From NCBI RefSeq assembly GCF_000003815.2, contig NW_023365729.1, positions 418,015-482,014 on the forward strand: 64,000 nt of DNA, given 5' to 3'. This stretch comes from Branchiostoma floridae. Taxonomy: Eukaryota; Chordata; Leptocardii; Amphioxiformes; Branchiostomatidae. The translations under genes and the position numbers were made by a program. Below, one piece after another: positions 45,318 through 59,049 of this stretch (position 1 is the stretch's first letter; each line of letters starts with the position of its first letter). The notes under the pieces are model-generated. The model saw only the letters and a program-made list of their open reading frames with translations. It did not search any database and had not been told where the DNA came from.

Positions 45318-45475
45318 ATCTAATCTCCAAGCAGATCCCTCCGGTGGCATAAAACAGTAACATAAGCTGGGGAAGGAGTTTAGCTGGCAGAGGAGTAAAA
45401 TTGGCCGGCTAAACTCATTCCCCAGCTTATGTTACTGTTTATGCCACCGGAGGAATCTGCTTGGAGATTACCCTG
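45318..45475. mobile_element. hairpin MITE, CTCCAAGCAGAT family
   Basis: Almost a perfect palindrome: taatctccaagcagatccct...gttactgtttatgccaccgg with inverse on the other side, ending atctgcttggagatta. Related ends occur at 22350, 60490, 61158, 61763 and inside FB1. Confidence 0.8.
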
Positions 45476-45998
45476 TATCTACGTATACATTTTTAACTTC
45501 GAGCTCATTACATGTAGTTGCACAATTTTCATGTTTTTCTTAGGTACACATCTATGCGCAGAAATATTATGGGCCTTGAAACTAAGGCAAACTGAAATTA
45601 TGATGGGTAACATCTTTTGATAGATAAAAATAATGTCAAACCCCACAGTGATAAATAATTTTACATGTACATGGTGGTCACAAGTCGATTCCAATTCACT
45701 GAGAGGGTTTTCGGATAATTTTTGTATTCAACTATTTAGATATTTTAGTCACAAATAATAGTTCGAACATGTTGTAAATATTTTGAAAATTACTGCACAA
45801 ATATCTCTTTATTTGGAACAAGTTTCAAACACGTTTGTGATTTTTATTATTTTTTATATGGATACCCATTAGTGTTAACGTTATGCATGATTCTTTCACT
45901 TTGTAATTTTAACCAATTCATATCATTTCAAAATGGTAGATTTTTATTGCCCCTATACAGTTACATGATCTATTATCTACTTCAGTATTTTATTTCAG

Positions 45999-46120
45999 AT
46001 TCCACTGCTAGACACTGGCGGTTCTTATGTGGTGAGCAATTCAATGCGTGGCACTCAGACAATTCGTGGGATGTTAATCGCTCTCTGGCCCAGTTGCAAA
46101 ATGTCTTACAATGTTACTAA
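45999..46120 (+). CDS. possible terminal exon, unproven
   Basis: After an acceptor-like tatttcag, one frame reads HWRFLCGEQFNAWHSDN... to stop at 46120, and AATAAA follows at 46153. No family recognised and no upstream exon found. Confidence 0.15.
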
Positions 46121-46159
46121 AATAGAACATGCTAGAACAAATCTATTTTGAATAAAAAT

Positions 46160-47728
46160 GTCCTTGACACTACAAATGTTTTAACATGTTGTACATAGTA
46201 CAAATATGTTAGATATTGTTCTCAACAGTTACTTTTCAGTGCCTGGGCCTCTTGGTGTAGCAAAGCCATATGGTCAGTGACTCTGGCATGAGCATTGTAG
46301 GTGGCCTTTACGAATCTTTCCCCTGAAAATCTTTAGATTAATAACCATCAGAAACACAATTTCTTGTGTTTTGAGCAACAAATTTATTGAAATAAAGCCA
46401 ACATTTTTGACACTGGTTGAAACATGTGTAGGGGCCCAAATTACAGCAAAGGCAGTCCAAAGTACAGCATAGGGGGCCACTATGTTTAAAAGGCCTGGAC
46501 GGCGAGAACACTGTGATAATGCTAACTCGTGGGTAAATGATGCAGAGTAGATAATATATCATATATGCATGAAAGCTACACTTAAGTAGAAGAAGAAATT
46601 AGGTGATTTTCGTTACTATAGCAGATAAAACTACTCAGCTAACACCACACTCGTTTGTTGAAGTTCTGATTTATTATTGCAAGTTACCTGGGCATTGACT
46701 GTAATAAAGTTATGATAACTATAAATAAGAAACAATAAAACAAATACAACATTTCTCTATTTTTACCTCCCGTTTATTTATTTCTCACCACCATATGAAT
46801 TTTTTTTTTCGTAACAAATCTTTGACAACAAAATTATATTCCTTCACCTATCTAGAGGGGGCAGGGGGATTAAAACAGGGAACATAACCTCTACGTATCT
46901 GCCAGGGTCCTCCCACCAAATATCACCCGGACCCAACAGCATATACTACTTACCACTGGGCTGAACGCATGGACAGAACAATTGCATGGCACTTAGAACT
47001 GTACTCTTTTAAATTACACCATATGTCATCTTCATTAGTCTATCGTCTACCTAAAGTTACAACGATGACCAATCACACAAACGCAAGCTGGCACTCACAG
47101 GAAGAAGTGCTTTGTTCATTTGTACGGCACCAAACATAACAATGAACAGTCTGGAAGTCAAATCACATGCCTGAAATTCAGACATGTTACATAAGGGCTT
47201 CTTCACTATACATCTTATATACTTATTCTGTCATTACACACAGGTAACATTTTCAATAATCAATGTAGAAATATACTCCAAAAACTAGCATTTTCTTACT
47301 TAAGCATGTCTATTGTTCCATGGGAATTCACAAAATGCCTCATTAGATACATCTTACCCCAGGATTGACTTTCTGGAAACTTGTTTAAAGCAGAAATTGA
47401 ACAGAACACTTATCAATACTATATAATCTCTCACAGCTAAAACAGTACAGTACCATGACACTGCCTTTTCCCCAGGTTTTACTGCAAAAGTCACGTGGAG
47501 CAAAAGCGTGTTGAAACTTAGCGAATCCAAACCCAGTTAGTTATGCAAGACGAAAAGCACTGCCAAATCCCTCTGTGGCTGGGGATGTGTGTGTGCAACA
47601 TAAGACTATACCAACAGCAGAGGGAGGGGGGTGCAGTTCGTCCTGCCAGTGAAGGGGGAGGGGGGTGAGGTGGTGGGTACAGGGAATGTCCGGAGCTGCA
47701 CAGCTGGTTACTGGAGGTTGGGAGGGGC
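46160..47728. other. 3' flank of the PDI gene
   Basis: AT-rich, no ORF of note. On the minus strand AATAAA occurs near 46778 and 46388, candidate polyadenylation signals for the PDI transcript; the true 3' end cannot be told from sequence alone. Confidence 0.4.
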
Positions 47729-50700
47729 TCAGAGCTCGTCCTTTGAACCCTCTGCATCTGCATCTGCATCTTCTGCCTCTTCCAGCTCCTGAATGGCACA
47801 GAGATGTTCAGGTTAGTTTTATCTTTACAGTGTAACAGTAATCAGTGGTCTACACTAAGGGAAATGCTAAGGGCAGATATCCTGGACTGAAATGCATTCA
47901 GAAAGACTGTCAGGAAGTCTGAAAAGCCACTGAACTAAAAAAAAGAAAGGTTAGTAAAGGAAGAGGATAAATGTATACAACAGTGTTTGTGTGCATGTGT
48001 GTGTGTGTGAACGTGTCAGTGCTTGTTGGCATGTATGTATATTTTTGGGTAGGCTTGTGTTTTAAATATGAAGATTGATCCATTTTTTACTACACATTGT
48101 ATGACAATGCAAATCATATTTGCCCATTGAGAAGTATTCTATAAGTTAGTACAACTGTACAAAGATAGTACTGCTTTTAGATATAGGACCAAAATCAAAT
48201 ACAGCCTTGATTGCATGTGCTTCTTGTAAACTTACAAATCTTTGTGAGTAGGTTCTTACAAAAATCTTGCAACACCATATGATCCTTGGTAAGTTACCAC
48301 CTGCCCCATAGTACTTTGCATAAATATATCAGATTCAATATTTAACTTAAGGAATTTACTTATCAGTATGATTTTCTAGTCAGATAGGTCTCTCAAAAAG
48401 GACTACTGTTATGATATGCTCCAGCTATACAAATTATTCATGTAATAAACCATCTAAATGCTAATACGTATTCAGGGATTCAAACGTTACACAAAGTTTG
48501 GCCATATGTAAATAAAACTTCATGGAGAAACTTGGGGCTGTTCGAGTTAACAAAGCAATTATGAATGAAATGGATGAATTGAAAGAAATCTCCTACAAGT
48601 TAAGCTTAATCAACTAAATACAAAGTTAAGCTTATCTTCCACTGGTCATAAAATCAGTCGTAAAAAATAGTTGTAATGTTTGGTTTTAGGGATTGCAACT
48701 TATTCTAGTAGCATGCAAGTCGGATGGGCTACAACAGTTATTCCAACTAATGGCTTCTTCGTCAGAGGCAGGGTCTGCTGTGGTACTGACTAAAAACTAA
48801 ACTAATGAATGACTGATAGTGTTATTGTAGGGTCAGTGCTTTTGCATGGAAGTGACAGGAAAAGTTGGGAGTAAAAAAAAAAAAGGAGTTAACATACCAG
48901 AGGTTTCATAACAGTGTATGCTTACAAAACTGAATCTCTTTCTTTTCACTTATTAGCCTGTGTTACATTGTCTCTTGCTGTCATGAGCTGATTGGACCAC
49001 CTTTCCAAAGCTTGTGGCCAAAAACCTCTGACTCGAGAGAACCATTCTCATTTTCAAACTACCAATGGAAGCTCAGGATTCTTAATTACTATGAAAATTA
49101 GTCCAATAGGAGCTCAGGATTCTGTGTCTCTATGGAAACCAGCAAGTATGCTAAGAGACAGTTCTCAGCAATTGTTGGACCATGTTATAACTCGTACTAT
49201 GAGTCATAAGATAAGCACATGATATTCCCAATTCTCCCAGCTCAGAGGTGTTGGCCATCAAACTTCTAGGGGATGATAAGGGCTGCTAGAAGCATGATTT
49301 AGTCAGGCTGTATCATATATGATTTGCAAAGCATGTGAACTACAATGAAACAACCACAAAACACAATCAGTCTCCAGTATCTTGTTAGTATGCATTACTT
49401 AGGCCCAGGCATTGTGTCAAGCAGTTGTTAGTACCACACACATGGTTAGTTTCCATGGGGACCAAACCACACCACACCCAACCCTACTTCTAATCCAATC
49501 ATGCAGTGCAGGGGACAACCTGGATGTGTTGCTAAGCAACAAACTCTACACTAACCAAATCTTCTCCTTCCTCATCATAATCCTCTTCCTCATCAAAATC
49601 CTCATCACCATCCTCCCAATCCTCCTTTTAGATACAGAAAATAACGAAGGGACAAGTCAGCAAGCTGTTCTGAACTGATGACTCAGATTTGATATGTGTT
49701 AGGATAAAACACATTTGGGTGGGTTGTGATAAAACTTTTTTTACAGATTGTGAGAATGTGAGTGGAGTGCAAAACACAGCAACACAAAGACTAATTGTGG
49801 TTGACAGTTAAGACATGTCCTGACTGTCAATCACAATTTACTTCAGCCAATAAGAGTTGATGCTGTGAAGTTTTCTGCATTGATGAAAAGACTAATTGTG
49901 GTTGATACAAAAGACTAATTGTAATTGATAGTTTACAATTGATAGATAATTTTCCGCATTGTTGATGCTGTTAGGTTTTCTGCTTTCTGCATTTTTACTT
50001 TGCATTCCAATGTTTCGAAGAAAGTTCTCAGGGCTTTGTCTATGAGACCTGTCTACATTGTTTGCCCTCTTGTACCCAGAGTTGCTGTGCCTCTCGCAAT
50101 CTGTGAAAAGGTATGCTACATTTTCTTTTTCCTGATTTCCTCAACAGAGTTAACGTCAGATTATGAAAAACACATTGCAAGAAAAGGAGATATGTGAGGT
50201 ACAAGAATGACAATTTCTCAGATACTTGGTTTTTCTTTGTTGTTTTCTTTGTCTTCAATGTTTCAAGATTAGTGTTAGGATTCCTCCATATAGTATTATA
50301 CCACCAGTAAGAGGGGTAAACTCTGTCTCACCAATGGATTAGTAGCTATTCTTACCCAAGTCCAAGTTTTAGTATCTACTTTGGTAGTTGAGCAGTCCGT
50401 AAATAGTTCAGTATTCCTATTACTAATGTGTTAATACAAAAATTACAGTTCCAGTATACGGAACCATACTAAGGAATGTTGTCCAGCTATGGCTACTGTT
50501 TCTATCAACAATATCTATTTATTTGGAAAAAAAAGGTCGCTAAGAAAAAGTTATGTTGAATGGCTTCTCCCAATGGCTTGTGATCAACAGAACAAGATAT
50601 GAGACAACCACATTTATTATATGTTTATTAAAATGGAAAGTGACTTACCTCGTCACTGGGCCCTGCACCGTCCTTTCCGCCTGATTCTAGGAACTTGGCC

Positions 50701-53700
50701 ATGGCCTCTAATGTCCGCTCCCCGTTGTAATCAACAACCTGCCGTAAATAAACAATATTGCACATAATCAGAACAATACTGTCCAGCTATGTCTTTATAT
50801 AATAAGTCGAATCAGCCTTATAGCATTGCATAATGATATGCATTGCAACTATGCCTTTTTGAAATCACTGAAGAAACTCTGACCTTCAAATACACCCAGT
50901 CAGCCACAATAAAAAAGGAGTATGAAGCAAATTATAATGCATAGGATGACATTCTGTGCATGACTCTACAAAACTGCACACCAAATGATGAAATCAAACT
51001 TGAACTTGGGGTAAAACAATTCATTGTCAAAGCCATTCAAACAAAGCTAAATTCAAAAAAAGGATACAAAAATGATTTTTAAAACCCCAGACCCCATGGA
51101 AAACCATGTGATGACAAGGGTGTGGGACTGTCACATAGAGGAACCTTGGCATTTATGTAGAATACATGGCTAACCCTCCAAAATCAGTTAAAAGCAAAAC
51201 AATTCACAATGCCTGACCTGGGAATCTTTTCCTTTGGGGAAATACTTGATGGTGGGGAAGCTCTGGATTTTCACGTCTTCCACCTCGTTCGCTGTGGAGT
51301 CCATCTTGGCGACCACGATATCCTCGCTGTCCTTGAACTTCTCACCCAGCTCATCGTAGATGGGCGCCAGCTGCTTGCAGTGGCCGCACCAAGGTGCATC
51401 TGGAATTGATGATATGGACAAACACTGTAAATTCATTTATTTTCACACGACCTAGTATTACAATGTACTAGCTCAAAAAAGAACAAGAAACAGTCATGCC
51501 TTCAAGTACCAGAGTTACCAACCTAGGATTGATGTGTTCAAAAATTTGCATGTTCCCAGAACTATCGTAGAGTGGAATTTCTTATCATTAAACACAATAG
51601 GGGCATCCTCTCTGGATAGTTTTAAAGAACAATTGCAGATAGATGTGAAAAGAATAGTTTGACGGGTCTTTCAATGCAATATAACCAGCTGCTGCGAAGA
51701 TGGTGTGTTATGCCAAAGGGTTATTATACCGATACAGAGAGTACAAGAGGAAAGGAGGTTTTTGTAATGTTCTAAACTTGGGGTGAAAAACTTCTGTAGT
51801 ACAGCAGTAATACATTGGAAACACATTCATGGTTTTATCTTTCCCACTGTTTAAGGATAAAATTATACAGTTGAATACAAGCACATAGAAATCACATTTC
51901 TTAAGGTTTTCTTGTCACACTTGGAAACAACATTGCATAGGAGGCAACACACAGTAGAGCGGAAATAACACATACTTAAAGGGTAATGGCATAAAAAGAC
52001 AGGAAGGATGAACTTACAAAACTCGACCAGCACGGCTTTGTTCTCATCCAGGGCCACCTCACGAAAGTTCTTCCCGACCAGAACCTTGACTCCCTCCTTA
52101 TCCCAATCCTCTGGAACATCCTGGCTCATCAGGAATGCCTACAGAATCAAGAACAACACTGTAAGGATCTTCTAAAGGGATGCCTACAGAATCAAGAAAA
52201 AAACTGTGAGGATACTCTAAAGGATAACTGACTTTTTACTCGAGTTGAAAAGTGTGTGTGTGTGTGTGTGAGTGCAAAATTGATTTGGTGTTGTGAGCTG
52301 CTAGGCTACGGTGACCCCTGTGGTGTGAGTAATCATGTGTGTGTGTGTATGTGTGTATTCATATTTAAGTGTATACTTTTTACTCCCTCTATGGATGATA
52401 CTAAATAGCTTGAAAACAGTCTGTTGAGGTAAATCTCATGTGCAAACTTTCAAAGACTTACAGTATTTTGTTACATTTAAGACTGTGTGGCACGCTAGCC
52501 TACCTTAATGGTTTTATCAATGAATCCCTGCACGAAAGCCTTCATGTTCTCTGTGGTGATTTCCTCTGTCTCGGGCTTGTACTTGGTCATGTCCTCGTCC
52601 AGCGAGATCAGGCGGACCTGCGGGCACTCCTCCTTGTTCAGGCCGAAGAACTCCAGGATACGGGAGTGGTCATCGTTGTCAACATTGATGTAGATAAACA
52701 AAATCTAGAGAAAGAGTGAGACATCATTGTAGGTGAGTGATATAAGGATGGGGAACATTCTAATTGAGGGAGGGGGGAGGGGGAGAAGGAGGGGAGAAAG
52801 GAAAAGAGGGGAAAAGAGGGAGGAAAGGAAAGAGGGGAAAGATAGAGAGAAAGGAGAGGGAGAGAGAAAAGGGAGAGGGGTGAGAAAGGGGAGGGAGAAC
52901 GAGAGGAGAGAAAGGAAGAAAAAAGAGGGAAAGGGAGGGAAAAGGAAATTGGGCGGGAGAAAGGGGGAGGGGGAGAAGGAAAGGGGATCCAGAGAGAGTA
53001 ACAGAAAGGGGCTAGGGAGATAAGAAATGACAGTGCTCAAAGGGTAATAAAACCGTTTCTTCTTTGAACTGTCCAAAATACCATATCCAACTTCAAGTTG
53101 TCTACTGTTCTTCAAAAACTACAAGTACAAATAGATCTACAAATAAATATAATCATATATTACGCATATTTCAATTGTTCACACGATGGTCAAAAGACTC
53201 AAACAAAATACTACAATGCCGTTTCATAGAGGTTTTATAAAATGGTGAACAAAAAGGTAGAAATAACTGCAGTCACAATCTTAATAGGTGTGACAATCTA
53301 CTTGTATATATGACTCAAAGATGTAATGCATTCTTACTACCATGTCTGATAACAAATCCTGGTACCCATACCTTGCCCTTGAATTCGGCAGCAGCACCCC
53401 TGAACTGTTCCAAGATGCCGTCGAAGTCCTCATGTTCCTTACTGATAAACAGCAGGTTGTGGTTCTTCACTTCTCCACCGAACACCTTCTGGGCAGTCTA
53501 CAATTGGCAGGGAGACAACAGTTACAACCAAAAAGCAATTCATCTTAGTCTACCAACAGTCCCAAATAGCCATTATATTACATGCATGTACCCAAAATGT
53601 ATCTAGCTAAGCAGGTGTATTTCAGGCTGTATTCACATATATCAGGATAATACCCAGCAGATAGTTTCCCAAATATGATGCAGTTGTCTAGGAAAAGAAA

Positions 53701-56700
53701 TTGTTTGCAACAGTATTGTAATGCCATTGTTGACCCAATATTCAAGACAGACCATGATGAATTCTATTTTAACAATAAAGTCGACAAGCCCGATAACACA
53801 TTGCAACTGATGCACCATGCCAGTCTAGCTATACTTGTGTTACTGTAGTTGTCTTTGCCACTGATTAGTGATAAATACAGGCAATTCAACAGCCAGGCTA
53901 ATCGCCTCTAATCTAGCGTACACACATGAAATTCTGGGAACATGCTGTGGCTATGTTGTATGTCAAACAACTGTCTCCTTCAAGAGTTTTTTTGGCTACA
54001 TGCATGTTTACTCTTTAATATTTGCCCTATATTTTACATGATGTAAATCAGCTTATTTAATTGTTAAGGTGAAAAGTTGAGCTACAACTTACTTTACAAT
54101 TTGCATCACACATGTTCCGCCAAAAAAAAATTCCAAAGCAAATGCAGAATAAGAAGAGGCGATTTTTTTAACAAGCTGTCTCCCATCCAAAAAAAACTTG
54201 GAACATGAGATCTCCAAAAACAGTTTTGCTGCAGTACCAAAGAAAGCCACCAGAGTGCCCAAAAATTAGTCATTTCTACATGTATGACAGACCCAGACCT
54301 AACATCAGAAATTTCATGACATTCAGTCCACGGCTTCTGCTATGCTGCTAAACCTAAATGCTGTTAAAAACATAGTCTTGGGAAAGAGAAAAGATCCAGA
54401 AAACCCTATTTTCTACACACTGTGAGAGCCAAAAACTTGTTTTGCAGTTGAAAGAAAAAAAGCCATGTCCCCATAGCAAGAACAGGAATTTCCCTCACTC
54501 AGCAAAAATAGCTGCAGCAACTCAGCATACCTCTGATAGCATTGTGCGACCTTCCCTGAGGCCCTAACTTTGCCCATATGTTTGTTGTCTAGAGACAGGT
54601 TGGGACCATGTACCGATTCTGTGAACTCCACCACCAGGGGCAGCTGGTTCTCCTTGATGAACTGTTTCAGGTCGTCTTCCTTCACATCGCCCTCGAAGTC
54701 GTTACGGCCTTCGTCAAACTGTTGAAACAATGACAGATAAACACATGTACGACAACTTCACACAATTGGCGTGCATTGTTCTTCGCATTGCTTCACACAA
54801 CACTTACGACAGCTACTTTTGAATTGCATACCAATGACAGTTTTTGGATGCCTCCAACTTGGTACTGGTCAAAATGGCCAGAAAGATTTAAAAATGAACA
54901 GACGTAACTGACAGGCGCATTTTTTGGCTTCTCAGTCCAAGAAAATAACAAGTTACAGGTACATATAGAGCAGATGTAGCTAACCATCCTTCCTTCTATT
55001 ATAATTGTAAGACGTTAGCTGTGGGTTATAGCTAGTAAGAAATAAAGGAAGATTAACAAGGTAACAGTTACATTGTGTATCTTACATTTGTATTACCTGG
55101 ATGTCTACCCTTTATTGACATACATAATGGAAAAGTCTATAGACAGTAAGGTGAGTATAGCTAACTTTGAGCCATTATAGCAAGTCTGTACCTTTTTGAA
55201 CAAGACCACACCATCACCCTTAGCCTCCAGCTTGGTGTAGACCTCGTCTGTTGATGTGATAGCGAAGGTGGTCTCGTCGTCAGATCTGGCCACCTCTAGG
55301 AAGGCCTTGGCACCATCACTCTCTTGGTCCTGAAAGAGATTTTAGTAAGAATATTTGTCTTTAAATCAAAGACTCAAGTTTGCCTGTAACATCTGTAGTA
55401 GTACCGTACGAATTACTGATATTTGGTTAATCAGTCTTATTTATACAATTGCCCTGTGGTTCTTTGGTTATACATTATTGCAGGGTTTGATGGCAACAAA
55501 ATATAACAATTTCTGATAATCATCGGCAACAATTATACCCTTCAATTAAAATCTTTTGATACAATACACACATACTTCATAATACAAAAAAGCAGAAATC
55601 CTCAAGATAACAAATGGATAGAATTGAAAAACAGTAAATGGGTAGCATTGAAACTCTTAAGACTACAAATGGTAAATAAAGTGGTGCTGTCCGATTGTGG
55701 ATTCTACTACCAAGTCTACTCTTCATTGACATTTATAGTAGTAGCAGGGATCCTGTGCTGCTTTTTGAAAATTGGATGATGCAACATGCAAATGTAGATT
55801 TGGCAAAAAATCTATATTCATGATACATCAACTTCACTTACTTCTAATCATGTGCAAAATATACTGCAAAGTTATGATCTAAAACTAAAAGCTGTTATCT
55901 AGACGTTTTAATTGATGTATTTCTCACCTTGAAGAAGCCCACGACCAGGACCTCGTTGTCTTCCTTCAGTTTCTCGGCCTGGTCAGCAGTTTCCAGGTTG
56001 GCGGCAGGGGGGCCAGTCTTCTTCTCCAGCCAGGTCACGATCTGGTCAGCCTGACGACCACCTGGAATTAAAATAGTAGAAACAAAAATTGAACATAGCA
56101 ACAAAAACTACAAATTTGGCATTTGATCTGAAAAAAGTTGACATACTTTTGCCTGTGACCTGATGGGATTTTTGGTCTGCAATAAACCCAATTAAAAAAC
56201 ATATGCTTAAGGCATTACCAACAAAAGTTTTGGTACTTAATTTTTACTGGTAGCAAAAATTATGCAGCATCACAGGGTCACCCCTACTGTGATTAACAAG
56301 TGTGTTGGGTTCTTTAATATGGCAAAACAGTTTAGCACTGAAGTAAAGGTTTTCCCATCCAAGACCAGAACATACCTAATGTAAAAATTTTACCCCTACA
56401 AACAGTCCAAGGGATAAAACATCCTTTGGATCAATACGATTTGACTCCAATGGCCAACAGAATTGGTCTGCCACCATTCTTCTTCCATCTTCATGGAAGG
56501 AGATGGAAGAAGAAAGGTGGCAGACCAATGCAATAAGGAGGGCTGTATATAATGAAGCTTGGGGACAAACTGACATTGACAAGTCTAAATCATGATGATT
56601 GGTTTTGGCTCAATTACTACCCCTCCCCATCATTCAGCGAAGAGAACTTCAAACTTACCGCCATACTCCATGGGCTTTCCGTTGCGGAAGAACTTCATGG

Positions 56701-58877
56701 TGGGGTAGCCACGTACTTCAAACTTCTGCGCGATATCGGACTCCACGGTGGCGTCCACCTTTGCCAGCTTGATGGCGGACTCCTTCTCCTTCAGACTGCC
56801 CGCGGCCTTGGCGTACTCGGGAGCCAGCGCCTTGCAGTGTCCACACCATGGGGCATCTGGAACATAGCGAACATCCAACAGGTCATTACAAGTCCTTATC
56901 TGTGATGAACCTTTATTCAAATCAGATGCAAATGTTCTGACATTTAGCTCCATGTCATACACAGCATGGGACTTATATAAAGCTGTAAAACTGGTAAAGG
57001 AAAAGCTGCTTTTTCTATTTTTGCATCTAAATCATTGCCCTTGTGGTATATACTCTGACAGTTTTTTGTATGTTGAAGTAAGGTATGTAGAGAAATACAC
57101 CTTTTGCACAAGCTTGGCTGTATATTCTTATCTAACTCTGCTCCACCCCTATCTGTAAAAGTGTAATGGACCTATCCATACTATGATGATGGCCTTGGGG
57201 GAATACCACAGGGAGCGTCTAACTTCCGCCACTTGGCAGGGTGGGTTTGAAACTTTTATCAGAAAACCTGTTTCCTTGTGAATACCGTACAAGAAAGATG
57301 TGAACATGAAACAAAATATATCGAGGAAAGTGAACAACCACAATGACAAAACCATTTTTTAGTCCACAAATTAAAAAAAAAGAAGGATATGGCAAAACCG
57401 TTTGTAGTTTTGAAAGGACATTGTTTCACAATATGCTTCATTTGGAGACTCCTTTGTTCTCTACTATGTTTCATCATGTTTTACAGTATCTTACAATAGC
57501 ACAATGGTGTTTGTTCAGTACAAGAGCCAAGATAAGTGTTTAAATTCCCACACATCAAATGGTCTAACCATGTGGCCAAACTCCCACCAGTATTCCACGT
57601 ACTCAAAAAGTTTTAGAGTCTCTTTCTAGCGTCCAATCGTATTGCTCGCAGATCACATGGTGCAGTGTTGGACCTTGTTGATGGGTTGACTGTTGCAAAC
57701 ACACCTGCTAATGTGTAAACAGGATATAGGGCTGACACGTACACACGCTGTACGTTGAAACAATGACACGTGGAGGTATTCTCGCATACTCTAGACATGT
57801 GCACAGTCACGGGAAGGAAAACTCTTTGTCTTTCATCATTTTACAAAAAAAGATGTATTCTCTAGCGTTCTGACTAAAAATGCATACTAACATTAACAAA
57901 GTTTTAGTATACGCAGCAGTTAGACCTTAATATTGGTTAATCCATCTACACATATTTCGTGGTAACCACTTTTAATCGTGCTGAGAGGTCTGATTATGCA
58001 AATTGCAATTTATGGTTATTCTGAATCAGATATGACAAGGTCTTAAATGATTTTGTGGCTTCTTTCCAACCCCTAACTTTCTACAACTGTAATGTAATGT
58101 AGTGATAATGCATGGTTTTTGCTCTACAATTAAAAGGTAAACGAAAATTGTACTTCATCTGAAATGTTTTTGTGCCAACTGAACAGTGAAGACCAGTGAA
58201 CATCCTACTCTATGTTGAAAATTGTTCGGATTGATATTTTAACAAATCAGACTTTTTTTTTACAATTTTAGTAACGTTGTCGCACCAACACCAGTGTCTA
58301 CCGTATGATGGATAATTTTTAGGTGTACGAGAAATCGTCATGGTTTGCTGTTAGCTAAAACATAATTTGCAGGCACAGTATCTTTAAAAAACGTGGAATT
58401 TGGTACTTTTTCGTCTTAAGACAGAAGATTTTCTGTAGATTCGTCATGAGGTGGGCATATCTAATCAATCCACGTGTATCATGCAAAACTGGGGTTTTAA
58501 ATTAACATGACGTGTACGTTACAAGTTCTATCGAAACCACCTCTCAACGATTGTGAGGTTCTACGGCCATATGGAACACTTTTAAAAACCTTTCACGTAC
58601 AAAATTCACCCGAAAACAACGTAAATGTTGCTGAAAACATGTTGTATGCTTAGCTAGCTGTACGTTTAGCTAAAATAGTTAGTTTTCATAGAAAACACGA
58701 CACCAAGAATGATGGAGAGAGTCCATACTTACAAAACTCGACTAGGATGTTCTCAAACTCTGCTATCGCCGCCTCGAAGTTGTCGTTGGTTAGAACCAGG
58801 ACGTCCTCCTCTTCTGAGTAGTCTCCTGCCAGGGACAGGGCCACAAAAGTGGCGAAAATTGCGACGAAAACCTTCAT
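47729..58877 (-). CDS. P4HB: protein disulfide isomerase (PDIA1 type)
   Basis: Catalyses disulfide formation and isomerisation in the ER lumen; in animals it is also the beta subunit of prolyl 4-hydroxylase. Twelve exons: 58877-58733, 56856-56659, 56061-55928, 55329-55192, 54718-54614, 53497-53372, 52704-52504, 52138-52018, 51399-51218, 50738-50649, 49624-49556 and 47788-47729. They total 1569 nt (522 residues), with all phases consistent. Signal peptide about 1-17 ([17 protein letters not shown]); thioredoxin domain a with CGHC 53-56 and cis-Pro 100; domains b and b' without active cysteines; domain a' with CGHC 394-397 and cis-Pro 438; acidic tail ([20 protein letters not shown]) on its own exon; C-terminal KDEL. 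Length and site positions match vertebrate P4HB (508 residues, CGHC 53-56 and 397-400). Both CGHC sites are cut by introns at the same phase after the Phe before Tyr-Ala-Pro-Trp. No defect seen. Confidence 0.96.
52755..52992 (+). repeat. polypurine tract in PDI intron 6
   Basis: About 230 bases, nearly all A and G on the plus strand (polypyrimidine in the PDI transcript), ending about 50 bp before the exon 7 acceptor. The Lys/Glu/Gly-rich and Ser/Phe/Pro-rich ORFs across it are artefacts of composition. Confidence 0.9.
54120..54335 (+). repeat. decayed GGGGGCCCAAA-family fragment in PDI intron 5
   Basis: Shows 'gctgcagtacca', 'agccaccagagtgcccaaaa' and 'attcagtcca', weak matches to the repeats at 925-1640 and 35080-35340. 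Confidence 0.45.
56463..56528. ncRNA. intronic hairpin in PDI intron 2
   Basis: Arms 56463-56489 (ttggtctgccaccattcttc...) and 56502-56528 (...ggtggcagaccaa) pair over 27 bp with one or two mismatches around a 12-nt loop. The size fits a microRNA-like precursor, but it may be a tiny inverted-repeat element. No expression evidence. Confidence 0.3.
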
Positions 58878-59040
58878 TTTTGGTGAAAAGTCGTGGTGAG
58901 AACACGGGACAGTGTGGACCTGGAGGAAGTACGTGGCAAAAGGACAGCCCGCAGTGCGCATGCGTTTTAAACCCTGGCGTCCTGCGCGTGGAGAGCTCTG
59001 ATTGGTCCAGCGGGGGTTCGCCGGGAGAGTCCATCGATAG
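58878..59040 (-). promoter_or_regulatory. PDI 5' UTR and proximal promoter
   Basis: A GC-richer, CpG-containing stretch directly before the PDI start codon. It holds an NRF1-like site (tgcgcatgcgt, about 58955-58965), a CCAAT box and the ERSE. No TATA box at a usual position; ttttaaa lies at about 58965-58971. Confidence 0.6.
58987..59005 (-). promoter_or_regulatory. ER-stress response element (ERSE)
   Basis: On the minus strand CCAAT (59005-59001), exactly nine bases, CCACG (58991-58987), about 110 bp upstream of the PDI start codon. This matches the full ERSE consensus CCAAT-N9-CCACG, bound in animals by NF-Y and ATF6. Confidence 0.9.
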
Positions 59041-59049
59041 GGGTGTTTT

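Noticed and set aside
48992-49678. Plus-strand ORFs in the PDI region
   Set aside because: The second overlaps the antisense of the acidic PDI exon and the first is in an intron without domain or splice support.
52733-53115. ORFs rich in Lys/Glu/Gly and Ser/Phe/Pro
   Set aside because: Produced by the polypurine tract within a PDI intron.
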